From: an uncultured Pelagibacteraceae bacterium
GTDB lineage: Bacteria; Pseudomonadota; Alphaproteobacteria; Pelagibacterales; AG-422-B15
DNA length: 45,447 bases
Direction of reading: 5' to 3'
Assembly: GCA_902524795.1 (NCBI GenBank)
Contig: CABZEU010000011.1
Location: forward strand, 1 to 45,447
A program made the position numbers and the translations under genes. The notes under the pieces were generated by a model. That model saw only the letters and a list, made by a program, of their open reading frames with translations. It was not told the DNA's origin and did not search any database. This document shows, piece after piece, positions 8,687 to 17,364 of the stretch. Every line of letters starts with the position of its first letter. Within the stretch, counting starts at the first letter, position 1.

Positions 8687-9373
8687 TTAATCTTTAGCTT
8701 CTTCTTTTTTAGCATCATCAGTTGATGCTTCTTTAGCTTCATCAGTTGTTTCCGCTCCTTCTTCAGCTGCTTCTTCACCTTCTACAGGAGTTTCAGGTTC
8801 TTTGACAACAGTTGGCGCGGCAACTGATGCTACAGTAAAGTCACGATCACTAATTGTAGGAGTAATATCGCTTGATAAATTTGCAGCTGATATCCTGATG
8901 GTATCGCCAATATCTAAACCATCTAAATCAAATACAATTTCTTCAGGAATATTATTTGCTGGACAACTTAGTTGTACAGTTCTTCTGTTAACATTAAGAA
9001 CTCCACCACGCTTAAGGCCAGGAGATGACTCTTCATTGATAAATCGAGTTGGTATATCCAGCGTGATTTTTGAGTCTTCTGCCAATCTTAAAAAGTCCAC
9101 GTGAATTGGTTGATCTGAAAGTGGATCAAACTGAACATCTCTGGGGATTGCGAGATTTTTCTTACCAGCGATATTTAGAGAAATAATTCTTGTAAGGAAC
9201 CCGCCCGAGTTGATTTCTTTTTGGACAGAAATTTTATCAAGGGAAATATTAAGAGACTCTTCACCCAATCCATAGATAACAGAGGGAATTTTACCAGAAG
9301 CAATGACTTTTTTTACTGCTGATTTTCCAGACTCTGCTCTTATTTCAGCATCTAAATTTGTTTCTTTTGACAT
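8687..9373 (-). CDS. rplY: Large ribosomal subunit protein bL25, CTC long form
   Basis: bL25 binds 5S rRNA. This is the long form with two domains: an N-terminal 5S-binding domain (about residues 5-95, including GKIPSVIYGLGEESLNISLD and HVDFLRL) and a C-terminal TL5 domain (about 100-190, with GGVLNVNRRTVQLSCPANNIPEEI and DLDGLDIGDTIRI). The last roughly 35 residues are a low-complexity Glu/Ala/Lys tail, common in alphaproteobacterial copies. It stands between prs and pth. Confidence 0.95.
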   Translation of the reverse strand: MSKETNLDAEIRAESGKSAVKKVIASGKIPSVIYGLGEESLNISLDKISVQKEINSGGFLTRIISLNIAGKKNLAIPRDVQFDPLSDQPIHVDFLRLAEDSKITLDIPTRFINEESSPGLKRGGVLNVNRRTVQLSCPANNIPEEIVFDLDGLDIGDTIRISAANLSSDITPTISDRDFTVASVAAPTVVKEPETPVEGEEAAEEGAETTDEAKEASTDDAKKEEAKD

Positions 9374-9424
9374 AATAATGTTGTGGTACTTAGATTAAAT
9401 TTACTTATATGGCAAGCATATTAA

Positions 9425-10360
9425 TCAAAAATCAAACAGGCTGGATACCGAGCTTTCTTCAGAAATTCTTTTTATCGCTTCACCTAACAGATTGGATACA
9501 TCAATAGAACGTATTTTATTGCCATTACTTAATAAATCTTGATTGTTAATAGAATTGGTAATTACCAACTCAGTTAATTTTGAATTATTTATTCTCTCGA
9601 GAGCTTTTCCGGTAAGTACGCCGTGTGTTACGTAGGATGTTATGCTATTAGCTCCAAGATCCATGATCCTGTTAGCTGCATTAGAAATCGTTCCAGCAGA
9701 GTCGATTATGTCGTCTAAAATAATACAGTCTTTTCCTTTAACATCTCCAATGATATTCATAACTTCGCTCTCACCGGGTTTAGATCGCCTTTTATCAACA
9801 ATGGCTATTGAAGCACCAATTTTATTAGCAATAGCTCTAGCCCTTACAACTCCCCCAATATCAGGTGAAACTGCAACTAAGTTTCCAATATCATATTTTT
9901 CTTTTATATCTTTTGAAAAAACTGGTCCTGCAAAAAGATTATCAGTAGGAATATCAAAGAAACCTTGTATCTGTTCAGCATGTAAATCTAATGTTAAAAC
10001 TCTATCAGCCCCAGCAGTTGTGATTAAGTTAGCAACTAATTTCGCAGATATAGGTGTTCTAGGGCCAGGCTTTCTATCTTGTCGTGCATAACCGTAATAA
10101 GGAATCACAGCTGTAATTCTTTTTGCAGACGCTCTTTTTAGAGCATCCATAATTACAAGTAGCTCCATAAGATTATCGTTAGCAGGGTGGGATAGAGATT
10201 CTATAACAAAAACATCCTCACCTCGTATATTTTCTTTAATTTCAACGTAAACTTCATCATCGGCAAACCTTTGTATGGAAGCGTTCGTTAAGTTCTCACC
10301 AAGATAATCAGAAACACTTTTAGAAAGAGGTAAATTACTATTTCCCGCAATAATTCTCAT
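9425..10360 (-). CDS. prs: Ribose-phosphate pyrophosphokinase (PRPP synthase)
   Basis: Prs makes PRPP from ribose-5-phosphate and ATP, feeding purine, pyrimidine, NAD, histidine and tryptophan synthesis. The 311-aa length is typical of class I enzymes. Recognised blocks are [10 protein letters not shown] (ATP side), [18 protein letters not shown], the flexible-loop [19 protein letters not shown], and the PRPP-binding signature [14 protein letters not shown]. Its ATG overlaps the pgeF stop as ATGA, indicating translational coupling. Downstream on the same strand are rplY, pth, ychF and gpt. Confidence 0.97.
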   Translation of the reverse strand: MRIIAGNSNLPLSKSVSDYLGENLTNASIQRFADDEVYVEIKENIRGEDVFVIESLSHPANDNLMELLVIMDALKRASAKRITAVIPYYGYARQDRKPGPRTPISAKLVANLITTAGADRVLTLDLHAEQIQGFFDIPTDNLFAGPVFSKDIKEKYDIGNLVAVSPDIGGVVRARAIANKIGASIAIVDKRRSKPGESEVMNIIGDVKGKDCIILDDIIDSAGTISNAANRIMDLGANSITSYVTHGVLTGKALERINNSKLTELVITNSINNQDLLSNGNKIRSIDVSNLLGEAIKRISEESSVSSLFDF

Positions 10361-11118
10361 GAATGATCTCCTTTTATAGTAATTGTTGAAATCATTCTAC
10401 CATAATCATCCTCTTTTTTATGAAGTGACCGTCTGTAGCTGAAACAAAGGTGTTCGTCATTGTAAGTATCAATGTTGACAGTGTCTATGTTTCCAACGCC
10501 TTGCTCTCCAAGTTTAAATGTAATGAATTTTTTTAGGGAAAACTGATATTTATCCTTATTGATTTCGATAAAAAATTGTCTATTTCTTGTCGACTTGTCT
10601 ACAAATATTTTGAAAAAGTCTGATTTCACGTCATATGAGCTTTGTCCAATACATGGCCCAATTGAACAATTTATATTGTTAATGTTTGCACCAATGAGCT
10701 TCATACTTGATAAAGTATTTTCAATAATACCGTTGAGTGCTCCTTTCCAACCTACATGACAAGCTCCAATAATTGATTTTTTTTGGTCAAAAAATAAGAT
10801 CGGAGCACAATCGGCTGTCAGAACTGACAATATTATATTCTGATGTTTTGTTACTATACCGTCACACTTATATTCTGTTTGCTGAAATTTAGGCTCAACT
10901 ATTTTGCATATGTTTGAATGTGTTTGATGCATTGTAATCAACTTAGACCTTGGAAGATTGAAATACTTATGAATTATCTTTAAATTATCCTCTACCAATA
11001 GAGGATTATCATTTGATCCTTTGCCACAATTTAGTGATGAATATTTTTTTTTACTAAAACCACCAATTCTTGAAAAAAAACAGTGATCAACGTCGCTTAA
11101 ATTTTTTGAAAAAAACAT
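10357..11118 (-). CDS. pgeF: YfiH/LACC1-type protein PgeF (DUF152)
   Basis: This family was first called polyphenol oxidase. Members are now associated with purine nucleoside cleavage (LACC1-like) and with peptidoglycan-precursor editing in E. coli. The 253-aa length and conserved metal-binding residues fit: [18 protein letters not shown] and [14 protein letters not shown] carry the Cys and His ligands. [14 protein letters not shown] is the N-terminal block, and CFSYRR is near the C-terminus. It overlaps prs by ATGA and abuts the MidA-type methyltransferase, the usual alphaproteobacterial order after lgt. Confidence 0.93.
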   Translation of the reverse strand: MFFSKNLSDVDHCFFSRIGGFSKKKYSSLNCGKGSNDNPLLVEDNLKIIHKYFNLPRSKLITMHQTHSNICKIVEPKFQQTEYKCDGIVTKHQNIILSVLTADCAPILFFDQKKSIIGACHVGWKGALNGIIENTLSSMKLIGANINNINCSIGPCIGQSSYDVKSDFFKIFVDKSTRNRQFFIEINKDKYQFSLKKFITFKLGEQGVGNIDTVNIDTYNDEHLCFSYRRSLHKKEDDYGRMISTITIKGDHS

Positions 11119-12147
11119 TTAAATTTCGACTTCCAATACCTTGAAAAGGCTTCCCATATGTTCATCATTAATTAATCGATTTAACTGTATTTTTATTTCC
11201 TCAGCTTTAGCTGGGTTTTGTTCACACAATTGATTTGCTCTTTCCTCAATGCCGTTCAATTTCAAAAAAGCTGATTGAGTGACAAATTTATACTCTAAAA
11301 TCTTTTTATTTTTTAAGATACTTATCAAGCAATCAAAATTCACAAGGTAAGTAATGTCTTGTTTTCCAATATTATTTAATACATCAGTTTTTTTATGATT
11401 TTTAATTGACTGGATAGTGCTTTTTAAAGGATGTTTTATGTAGCCGTAGTCAATTAATAGAAGATGTCCTTTATTTTTTTCTAAAAAGTTGATGATTTGA
11501 TTAAATACTTCAATTGTTTGTGGAGAGTATTCAAAGATTTGATTATTTTTTAAATCAAATCTAGATTTTACATATATTTCACTTTCACTTCTTGCAATTT
11601 CAATATCAAATTCAAAGTCTCCATCTAATGATTTTTTTACGACTGTCTCGTAATATGTATTGTCTCTTTTTTTTAACTGTCTTAAGGGAAGCGCATCTAC
11701 AAATTCATTTGCGATAAAAAAAGAATATTGATCAGGATAATCACCAATTACTGAATGAACTTTACATTTTGGAAATTGTAATTTTAGATTTTCGATAAAA
11801 TTTTTATTAATTTCATTGAAGTGAAGTGAAATATTTATTTCAGGAGATAATTGTTTATTTAATACCCTTAAAATATCATTAATGAGAGTTCCCCTTCCAG
11901 GGCCTAATTCTATTAAATTAAAGTGTTTGATATTATTTTTATTTATAACCTGAAGAATCTTGATTGCTATTGCTTCGCCAAACATTTGCGATATCTCAGG
12001 AGCAGTTATAAAATCACCTTTTTTACCAATAATCTCTTCAGAGACATAATATCCATGATCTTTATCACCATGCACTAGTTTAATAAACTCATCTAAATAT
12101 ATGTATGGGTTTTCGTTAAGATATTTTAGCAACTTTTCTTTAATCAT
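11119..12147 (-). CDS. MidA/NDUFAF7-family SAM-dependent methyltransferase
   Basis: The family includes mitochondrial NDUFAF7, which methylates an arginine of a complex I subunit. Bacterial members are assumed to be protein methyltransferases, but the target is unproven. The 342-aa product shows the N-terminal GKKGDFITAPEISQMFGEAI, the SAM-binding LIELGPGRGTLINDIL, SFFIANEFVDALPLRQ, and LLLIDYGYIKHP. These four blocks are diagnostic. It overlaps lgt by ATGA and is followed directly by pgeF. The organism has a bc1 respiratory chain, so a role in complex I assembly is plausible but inferred. Confidence 0.92.
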   Translation of the reverse strand: MIKEKLLKYLNENPYIYLDEFIKLVHGDKDHGYYVSEEIIGKKGDFITAPEISQMFGEAIAIKILQVINKNNIKHFNLIELGPGRGTLINDILRVLNKQLSPEINISLHFNEINKNFIENLKLQFPKCKVHSVIGDYPDQYSFFIANEFVDALPLRQLKKRDNTYYETVVKKSLDGDFEFDIEIARSESEIYVKSRFDLKNNQIFEYSPQTIEVFNQIINFLEKNKGHLLLIDYGYIKHPLKSTIQSIKNHKKTDVLNNIGKQDITYLVNFDCLISILKNKKILEYKFVTQSAFLKLNGIEERANQLCEQNPAKAEEIKIQLNRLINDEHMGSLFKVLEVEI

Positions 12148-12947
12148 TTTTTATTTGCTAAAAGTAAGATGGTCAATCCAGCTATTATCATTGGTATTGA
12201 AAGCAACATTCCCATGGTAAAAAAGTTAGCAATATATCCAACTTGTACATCGGGCTCACGAGTGAACTCTACAGAATATCTAAATACTCCATATAACAAG
12301 AGAAAGGCTCCAGAAACAAACCCGGGAGACTTAAGTTTATAATACCTAAAAATTAGAATATTTAAGATGATGAACAGCAATAGGCCTTCCAGGAATGCTT
12401 CATAGAGCTGACTGGGATGTCTAAATTGGTCGTCTGCATTTGGAAAGATCATGCCAAACAAGAAATTTGCTGGCCGTCCATAAAGTTCACCATTAATAAA
12501 ATTTGCTATTCGCCCAAAGAATATGCCAACAGGAGCAGAAACACATATTAAGTCACTAACTTCAAAAAAAGAGCACTTAAAGTTTCTTGAAACAAGCAAA
12601 GCTGCAATTATGATGCCTATCAATCCACCATGAAATGATAGTCCTCCTTGCCATAGGTAGAATATTTCTACAACGTTATCGCTATAGTATGCAAAATTAT
12701 AAAATAATACGTATCCAATTCTAGCTCCAATTATAAGACCTAAAATTGAATAGAATACTAAGTCATCAACTAATTTTTCATTTATATTAGCTTTAACGTC
12801 ATATATTTTTTTGTTAGAAGACAAGTATTTGATGTATCGCCAAGCAAATATAAAACCCACGATGTACGCTAATGAGTACCATCTAATTTCAAGTGGACCT
12901 AATGAGAAAAAAATTGGACTAATAGATGGAAAACTAAGATAAATCAC
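12144..12947 (-). CDS. lgt: Prolipoprotein diacylglyceryl transferase
   Basis: Lgt attaches diacylglycerol from phosphatidylglycerol to the lipobox cysteine of prolipoproteins in the inner membrane. It has 267 aa with about seven membrane segments. The essential signature SFHGGLIGIIIAA, with its catalytic His, and the Lgt pattern GRIANFINGELYGRPA are intact, and RHPSQLYEAFLEG follows. It is the first gene of the long minus-strand run and is divergent from the UbiK-like ORF and proC. PgsA in this window makes the lipid precursor of its donor. Confidence 0.97.
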   Translation of the reverse strand: MIYLSFPSISPIFFSLGPLEIRWYSLAYIVGFIFAWRYIKYLSSNKKIYDVKANINEKLVDDLVFYSILGLIIGARIGYVLFYNFAYYSDNVVEIFYLWQGGLSFHGGLIGIIIAALLVSRNFKCSFFEVSDLICVSAPVGIFFGRIANFINGELYGRPANFLFGMIFPNADDQFRHPSQLYEAFLEGLLLFIILNILIFRYYKLKSPGFVSGAFLLLYGVFRYSVEFTREPDVQVGYIANFFTMGMLLSIPMIIAGLTILLLANKK

Positions 12948-12987
12948 GCTATTTTAAATTTGATATAAGAATAACCTAACACCATTT
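12948..12987. promoter_or_regulatory. Short divergent spacer between lgt and the UbiK-like ORF/proC
   Basis: Forty AT-rich bases separate the lgt start (minus) from the first ATG of the plus-strand ORF. Promoters for both directions must overlap here or lie within the coding ends. I see no convincing -35/-10 pair or Shine-Dalgarno sequence. Confidence 0.25.
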
Positions 12988-13143
12988 ATGTATAGTAGAA
13001 ATAAAATATTAAATAAAGTTACAGACATCTGTATAAGTTTATATGAGATCTCTTTATCTTTTAAAGAAGAGATCAAAACAATGAATAAATTTAAAGAAGA
13101 TAGAAAAAATACATCAGCTCAAAAGTCAAATGATAAATCTTAA
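12988..13143 (+). CDS. Small UbiK/COG2960-like protein (shortened)
   Basis: This 51-aa ORF is below the ORF-track cutoff. It begins MYSRNKILNKVTDICISLYE and continues LSFKEEIKTMNKFKEDR. That resembles the N-terminus of UbiK/COG2960 (BMFP) accessory factors of alphaproteobacteria, which typically read like .SRNK..DD......G...GLKEEIE. Such proteins are normally about 75-95 aa and end in a coiled coil after a PREEFE motif. That second half is missing here, replaced by a polar tail. Position supports the call: it is divergent from lgt and next to proC, where I recall related genes in this class. It overlaps the proC start by 14 bases, suggesting coupling. UbiK aids ubiquinone synthesis in gammaproteobacteria; function here is inferred. 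Confidence 0.5.
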   Translation: MYSRNKILNKVTDICISLYEISLSFKEEIKTMNKFKEDRKNTSAQKSNDKS

Positions 13144-13960
13144 AAAACAAAAATTTCTTATTATTGGCGCTGGAAATATGGGCTACGCAGTGCTCAATTC
13201 ATTGATTGAAAATAAGATATCATCAAAAAATATCTTAATTATTGAAAAAAAAATCACACCAAAATTAAAAAAGTTAAAGTCAAAACATAATCTTAAAATT
13301 GTCAAAAATGTTCGGTTGATTAAATATAAATTTGTACCATCTATTTCATTAATTTCTGTAAAGCCAAATCAATTAAACGCTGCTGTCGACAGTTCTTTAG
13401 AAAAATTTTTGTCTAATTCTCTTATTGTGTCGATCGTAGCAGGAAAGAAGATTTCTGATTTAAAAAAAATATTTACTCTAAATAAAGGTATTGTGAGAGC
13501 TATGACAAATACCCCAGCATCAGTTAATATGGGTACAACTCTCATTTGTTTTGATAAAATAATTAAAAATGATCAAAAGAAAATAGTGAGGAATTTCCTA
13601 TCATTACTAGGGCAAATAAATGAAACTAAAAATGAAAAAGTTATTGATGATTTTACAGCAATCTTTGGTAGTGGCCCTGCCTATATATTTCTTTTCATTG
13701 AAACGCTTATTAAAATAGCTGATAAGTCTGGGTTCAAAAATTCAAAAAATATGGTTCTTCAAACTTTTCTTGGGTCTCTTTTGCTTCTTTTTAATGAAAA
13801 AGACAGTCTAACACATTTAAAAAAGAGTGTTACTAGTAAGGGAGGGACAACTGAAGCTGCGCTTAAAATATTAGAAAACAAAAATGGCCTTAGTACTCTA
13901 ATTTCTAAAGCCATAGATAAAGCAAAGAAAAGGTCCAGGGAGCTCAGTAAGGCTAATTAA
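13130..13960 (+). CDS. proC: Pyrroline-5-carboxylate reductase
   Basis: ProC reduces 1-pyrroline-5-carboxylate to L-proline with NAD(P)H, the last step of proline synthesis. The 276-aa product opens with a Rossmann nucleotide-binding motif, IIGAGNMGYAVLNSL. SVKPNQLNAAV, VSIVAGKKISDL, RAMTNTPASVNMG and the C-terminal LKKSVTSKGGTTEAALKIL follow, all family blocks. The sequence is unusually Lys-rich, in keeping with the AT-rich genome. Its start lies inside the end of the small UbiK-like ORF. Its TAA overlaps the stop of the convergent histidine kinase. Confidence 0.95.
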   Translation: MINLKKQKFLIIGAGNMGYAVLNSLIENKISSKNILIIEKKITPKLKKLKSKHNLKIVKNVRLIKYKFVPSISLISVKPNQLNAAVDSSLEKFLSNSLIVSIVAGKKISDLKKIFTLNKGIVRAMTNTPASVNMGTTLICFDKIIKNDQKKIVRNFLSLLGQINETKNEKVIDDFTAIFGSGPAYIFLFIETLIKIADKSGFKNSKNMVLQTFLGSLLLLFNEKDSLTHLKKSVTSKGGTTEAALKILENKNGLSTLISKAIDKAKKRSRELSKAN

Positions 13961-15249
13961 TTTTGTATTACTATAGCTACTTCCAAGCCACCTAAATAAC
14001 TATCATGCAAACTTATTTTTCCGTTTATTGAGCCTAGTAGTGATTTAGTAGTTGCCAGACCTAAACCTGAATTTGTCTTGTTTTGATTTCTACTTTTGTC
14101 AATCCTATAGAAGGGCTTGAATACATTTGCTTTTTCTTCGTCATCGATACCTGGGCCGTTGTCGTGAATATTGATTTTAATCATTTTACTATTCACCTCA
14201 GCTTTGACAATAATTTTACCTGCTTTATCAATCGCATTATTCAAAATATTTGTAATTGACCGTACAAATACATTTTCATTTACCGTTGCAGCCTCATCGT
14301 TGAGTATCTCTAGTTCAATTTTGTGGTTCCTAAAATGAACATCATTTTTAATTTTAATGATAGCTTCTATAGGGTTAATCACAGACCTATCTTTTGAATC
14401 ATCAGAGGCTGCGAAATCAAGGTATTCAATTAGCATTTCGTTCATATGATTAATTTCATCATTAATATCTTTTTTTATATCCTTATTATCTAGTGTTTCT
14501 ATTATTAGTTTCATTCTGGTCAATGGTGTCTTTAGATCATGACTTACCCCAGCAAGCATTAGAGAGCGTTGATCAATTTGTTTTAATATTCGATTCTTCA
14601 TTTTTATAAATTCTTTACCAGCCTGTCTAACTTCAAGAGCTCCTGAAATTTTAAAATTATCTAACTCTTGTCCTTTACCAAATTGCTCCGCTGCCTTTGC
14701 CAAATTACTAATTGGTTTTACTTGATTTTTAAGAAATAAATAAGAGATGAGAACTAATATAAGTGCGGATATAATCTGCCAACCGAGAAAAATATGATTT
14801 CGAGCGGTAGTTATTCTATCTTTTGGAAAAGTAAGCATTATAAATGAGGAATCAAATTGTATAATCACTTCAATTGTATCATTAAGCGTCTCTTTGATTG
14901 AAAAAGGATTTTCAATTCTTGTGGCTAGTTCTTGACTAAAACTATTAAGAATTTGCGAGTTATAATTTTCTGTTTCATCAAAAAATCCTACCTTGTCATA
15001 AGTATTTACATCAAATAAAAATATTTCTTGTACATCTTTTATATTAATTAAAGAACCTTGGCCTTCATCATATTGTCTAGCAACCATTTGTATTTCCATT
15101 GCAACTGACCTTGAAAGCCTATTGAGGGTACGCTCCCACAAACTATTATAGTAGTAGGATAAAATAATTAATTGAAACATAACTATGGGAAACAAAACTA
15201 TTAAAATTGTTCGGCCGAGTAAGCTTGTAGGAAGTAAATTTCTAAACAT
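13957..15249 (-). CDS. EnvZ-type sensor histidine kinase
   Basis: This is a membrane sensor kinase, 430 aa. The first transmembrane segment is at about 11-33 (ILIVLFPIVMFQLIILSYYY). A periplasmic sensor part follows, then a second segment at about 150-170 (WQIISALILVLISYLFL) and a HAMP linker. The phosphoacceptor H-box is LAGVSHDLKTPLTRMKL, the N-box NNAIDKAG, G1 HDNGPGIDDEEK and G2 SGLGLATTKSL, so it looks catalytically complete. It lies 3 bases after the OmpR-type regulator, its probable partner. The MarR-regulator-kinase arrangement beside ilvE resembles the Rhodobacter petP/petR locus, so control of respiratory or membrane functions is possible. Confidence 0.93.
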   Translation of the reverse strand: MFRNLLPTSLLGRTILIVLFPIVMFQLIILSYYYNSLWERTLNRLSRSVAMEIQMVARQYDEGQGSLINIKDVQEIFLFDVNTYDKVGFFDETENYNSQILNSFSQELATRIENPFSIKETLNDTIEVIIQFDSSFIMLTFPKDRITTARNHIFLGWQIISALILVLISYLFLKNQVKPISNLAKAAEQFGKGQELDNFKISGALEVRQAGKEFIKMKNRILKQIDQRSLMLAGVSHDLKTPLTRMKLIIETLDNKDIKKDINDEINHMNEMLIEYLDFAASDDSKDRSVINPIEAIIKIKNDVHFRNHKIELEILNDEAATVNENVFVRSITNILNNAIDKAGKIIVKAEVNSKMIKINIHDNGPGIDDEEKANVFKPFYRIDKSRNQNKTNSGLGLATTKSLLGSINGKISLHDSYLGGLEVAIVIQN

Positions 15250-15252
15250 TAT

Positions 15253-15930
15253 CTAATCAATCCACAGTTCATATCCTGAACCTCTTTTTGTTCGCAAAAA
15301 TCTTGGTATTTTGGGATTCTTTTCAATTTTCTTTCTCAACCTATTAATACATACATCTAATGTACGTTCCTGCGAAAAATTTAACTCTGTTATTAATTGA
15401 TCTCTAGAAAATGACTTGCCTGGGTTAGCGGAGAGGAGTTGCAAAATTTTTAACTCATTTTGATTAAGCGATAAGTCTGCTGTTCTTCCTTTTATGGACC
15501 CACTTGATAAATCAATTACTATATTATCTAGTTGGATCTTACTTTTAATATTTTTAGTCGATGTTTTATTAATTATATTTCTTATTCTTAGTAGTAATTC
15601 CTTTGGTTCAAAAGGTTTACTTAAATAATCATCAGCACCAATTTCGAGTCCATGAACTCTATTCTCTGACTCATTCATAGCCGTTAGATGGATTATAGGC
15701 GTGAGAGATGACTGTCTTATATCCTTTGTGAGCTCGTAGCCATCTTGTCCTGGCATCATGATATCTACGATTAGTAGATCAAAAACTATGTACTTAAGTA
15801 ACTCTTTGGCCTCTTCTGCATTAGCAGCAATAGAAATAAGAAAGCCATGTTCTATTAAATATGATTTTAAAAGGTTTCTAATTTTGTCATCATCGTCAAC
15901 AATAAGTAAGTGTTGCAGATTTTTATTCAT
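15253..15930 (-). CDS. OmpR/PhoB-family response regulator (PetR-like)
   Basis: This 225-aa two-domain regulator has a receiver domain at residues 1-120. LLIVDDDDKIRN carries the acidic pocket, LLIVDIMMPGQDGYEL the phospho-Asp, HLTAMNE the Thr, and LSKPFEPKEL the Lys. A winged-helix DNA-binding domain covers about 130-225 (LSLNQNELKILQLL, FSRDQLI, RTLDVCINRLRKKIE, LRTKRGSGY). Its ATG overlaps the MarR gene stop, and the kinase follows by 3 bases, making a three-gene unit. PetR of Rhodobacter capsulatus, needed for cytochrome bc1 expression, sits in a similar unit with a MarR partner; orthology here is inferred from context, not tested. Confidence 0.94.
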   Translation of the reverse strand: MNKNLQHLLIVDDDDKIRNLLKSYLIEHGFLISIAANAEEAKELLKYIVFDLLIVDIMMPGQDGYELTKDIRQSSLTPIIHLTAMNESENRVHGLEIGADDYLSKPFEPKELLLRIRNIINKTSTKNIKSKIQLDNIVIDLSSGSIKGRTADLSLNQNELKILQLLSANPGKSFSRDQLITELNFSQERTLDVCINRLRKKIEKNPKIPRFLRTKRGSGYELWID

Positions 15931-16435
15931 TATTTTTTTCTGTTAAACTGTTTACTACCATGTTAAATCCCTGAACAGCGTTAGCCCCAGATTTAACATA
16001 AGATTTTGAGAGTTTGTCTATTAAAGGTTTAATAACGTCATTTAATTTTTCTTTAGCAACATCGGTGAGATATAAATTCTTTTTTCTGCCATCATCAGAA
16101 TTAATTTTTTGAATAATAAATTTTTCTTTTAACAAAATTCTTAAAACTCTATTCAAACTTTGTTTTCTGATATCAAGAATATTTAACAGTTCATTAAATA
16201 TTATCCCAGGATTTAGGTTTATTATTAAAAGACACCTAATATCAGCTATGCCAAGCTCTTCATCGTCTAAATTATTAAATATTTCTTTTTCAAATATTCT
16301 ATTAGCCTCAAAAAAATTATTTAATGAAATTTTGATGCGGTCTTCACGAAGATAGAGCAGAGACGATGCTTTGCTATTGGATGTATTTAAGTCAGCCACT
16401 ATGACATAGTTACGATAAAAATATATATTAATCAA
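15923..16435 (-). CDS. MarR-family winged-helix regulator (PetP-like)
   Basis: The product is a MarR-type regulator of 170 aa. The winged-helix region at about 60-130 reads IADIRCLLIINLNPGIIFNELLNIL, then the recognition helix RKQSLNRVLRILLKEKFI and the wing DDGRKKNLYLTDVAKEKL, with the basic DDGR tip typical of MarR proteins. The ORF starts at TTG; a later GTG (about 16399) is an alternative start, and no Shine-Dalgarno sequence decides between them. It overlaps the response-regulator gene by 8 bases and is divergent from ilvE across 47 bases. Its position first in the unit suggests it may autoregulate and may also affect ilvE. Confidence 0.85.
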   Translation of the reverse strand: MINIYFYRNYVIVADLNTSNSKASSLLYLREDRIKISLNNFFEANRIFEKEIFNNLDDEELGIADIRCLLIINLNPGIIFNELLNILDIRKQSLNRVLRILLKEKFIIQKINSDDGRKKNLYLTDVAKEKLNDVIKPLIDKLSKSYVKSGANAVQGFNMVVNSLTEKNNE

Positions 16436-16482
16436 GGAGTTTTTCTGTTATGTAATCTATTCTTAAACTAAATAAAATATTT

Positions 16483-17364
16483 ATGGAAATACCACCATTT
16501 GACAACAGAGATGGCTTTATATGGATGAATGGCAAATTTGTTCCTTGGAATGATGCCAAATGTCATGTCATTACACAAGGACTTCATTATGCAAGTTCTG
16601 TATTTGAAGGTGAGAGGGCTTATAAAGGAAAAATATTTAAATCTGAAGAACATACGAAAAGACTGTTTAAGTCAGCTGAAACGGTTGGTATAAAAATCCC
16701 CTATACTCAGGAAGAAATTAATCAGGCCAAAGATGAACTAATAAGTAAGATGGGTTATCAAGATTGTTATGTTCGTCCAATTGCCTGGCGTGGAAGTCAA
16801 CAGATGGGATTATCTACTTCTAATGCTGATATAAATGTTGCCATCGCAGTCTGGGATGATTGGGCATCATATTTCAAAATAGAAGATAGAAAAGCGGGTC
16901 TAAGATTGATCACATCACCCTGGAAACGACCAGCACCTGATACAGCTCCATGTGAAGCTAAAGCATCAGGTCCTTATGTTATTTGCACAATGTCAAAGGA
17001 ATATGCAGAGAGCAATGGTTACAATGACGCTCTTATGCTTGATTACAGAGGTTATATAGCGGAAGGAACCGGAGCGAACATATTCTTTATAAAAGATGAA
17101 ACAATACATACACCTATACCAGATTGTTTTCTAAATGGCATCACTAGGCAAACAGTTATTGAGATGGTGACAAAAAAAGGATTTTCAGTTGAGGAAAAAC
17201 ATATAATGCCGGATGAAATAACTATCTATGACGAGGCTTTTTTAACTGGGACGGCCGCTGAAATCACTCCTATACAATCAATTGATAGCATTAAATTTAA
17301 GACTGGCGATGAAAGTCAAAATTTTCAGTTCATGCAAGACTATCACGATCTAGTGAGATCATAG
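16483..17364 (+). CDS. ilvE: Branched-chain amino acid aminotransferase
   Basis: IlvE is a fold-type IV PLP enzyme making leucine, isoleucine and valine from their 2-oxo acids. The 293-aa length fits. Diagnostic blocks are VITQGLHYASSVFEGERAY near the N-terminus, YVRPIAWRGS, CEAKASGPYVICTMSKEYA with the catalytic Lys, LMLDYRGYIAEGTGANIFF, LNGITRQTVIEM and the C-terminal EAFLTGTAAEITPI. It stands alone on the plus strand between the MarR regulator (divergent) and pgsA (convergent; the pgsA ORF ends one base after the ilvE stop). Confidence 0.96.
   Translation: MEIPPFDNRDGFIWMNGKFVPWNDAKCHVITQGLHYASSVFEGERAYKGKIFKSEEHTKRLFKSAETVGIKIPYTQEEINQAKDELISKMGYQDCYVRPIAWRGSQQMGLSTSNADINVAIAVWDDWASYFKIEDRKAGLRLITSPWKRPAPDTAPCEAKASGPYVICTMSKEYAESNGYNDALMLDYRGYIAEGTGANIFFIKDETIHTPIPDCFLNGITRQTVIEMVTKKGFSVEEKHIMPDEITIYDEAFLTGTAAEITPIQSIDSIKFKTGDESQNFQFMQDYHDLVRS

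Noticed and set aside
9642-10091. 149-aa ORF antisense to prs
   Set aside because: It lies wholly opposite the conserved prs gene, has no ribosome site and no family-like motif.
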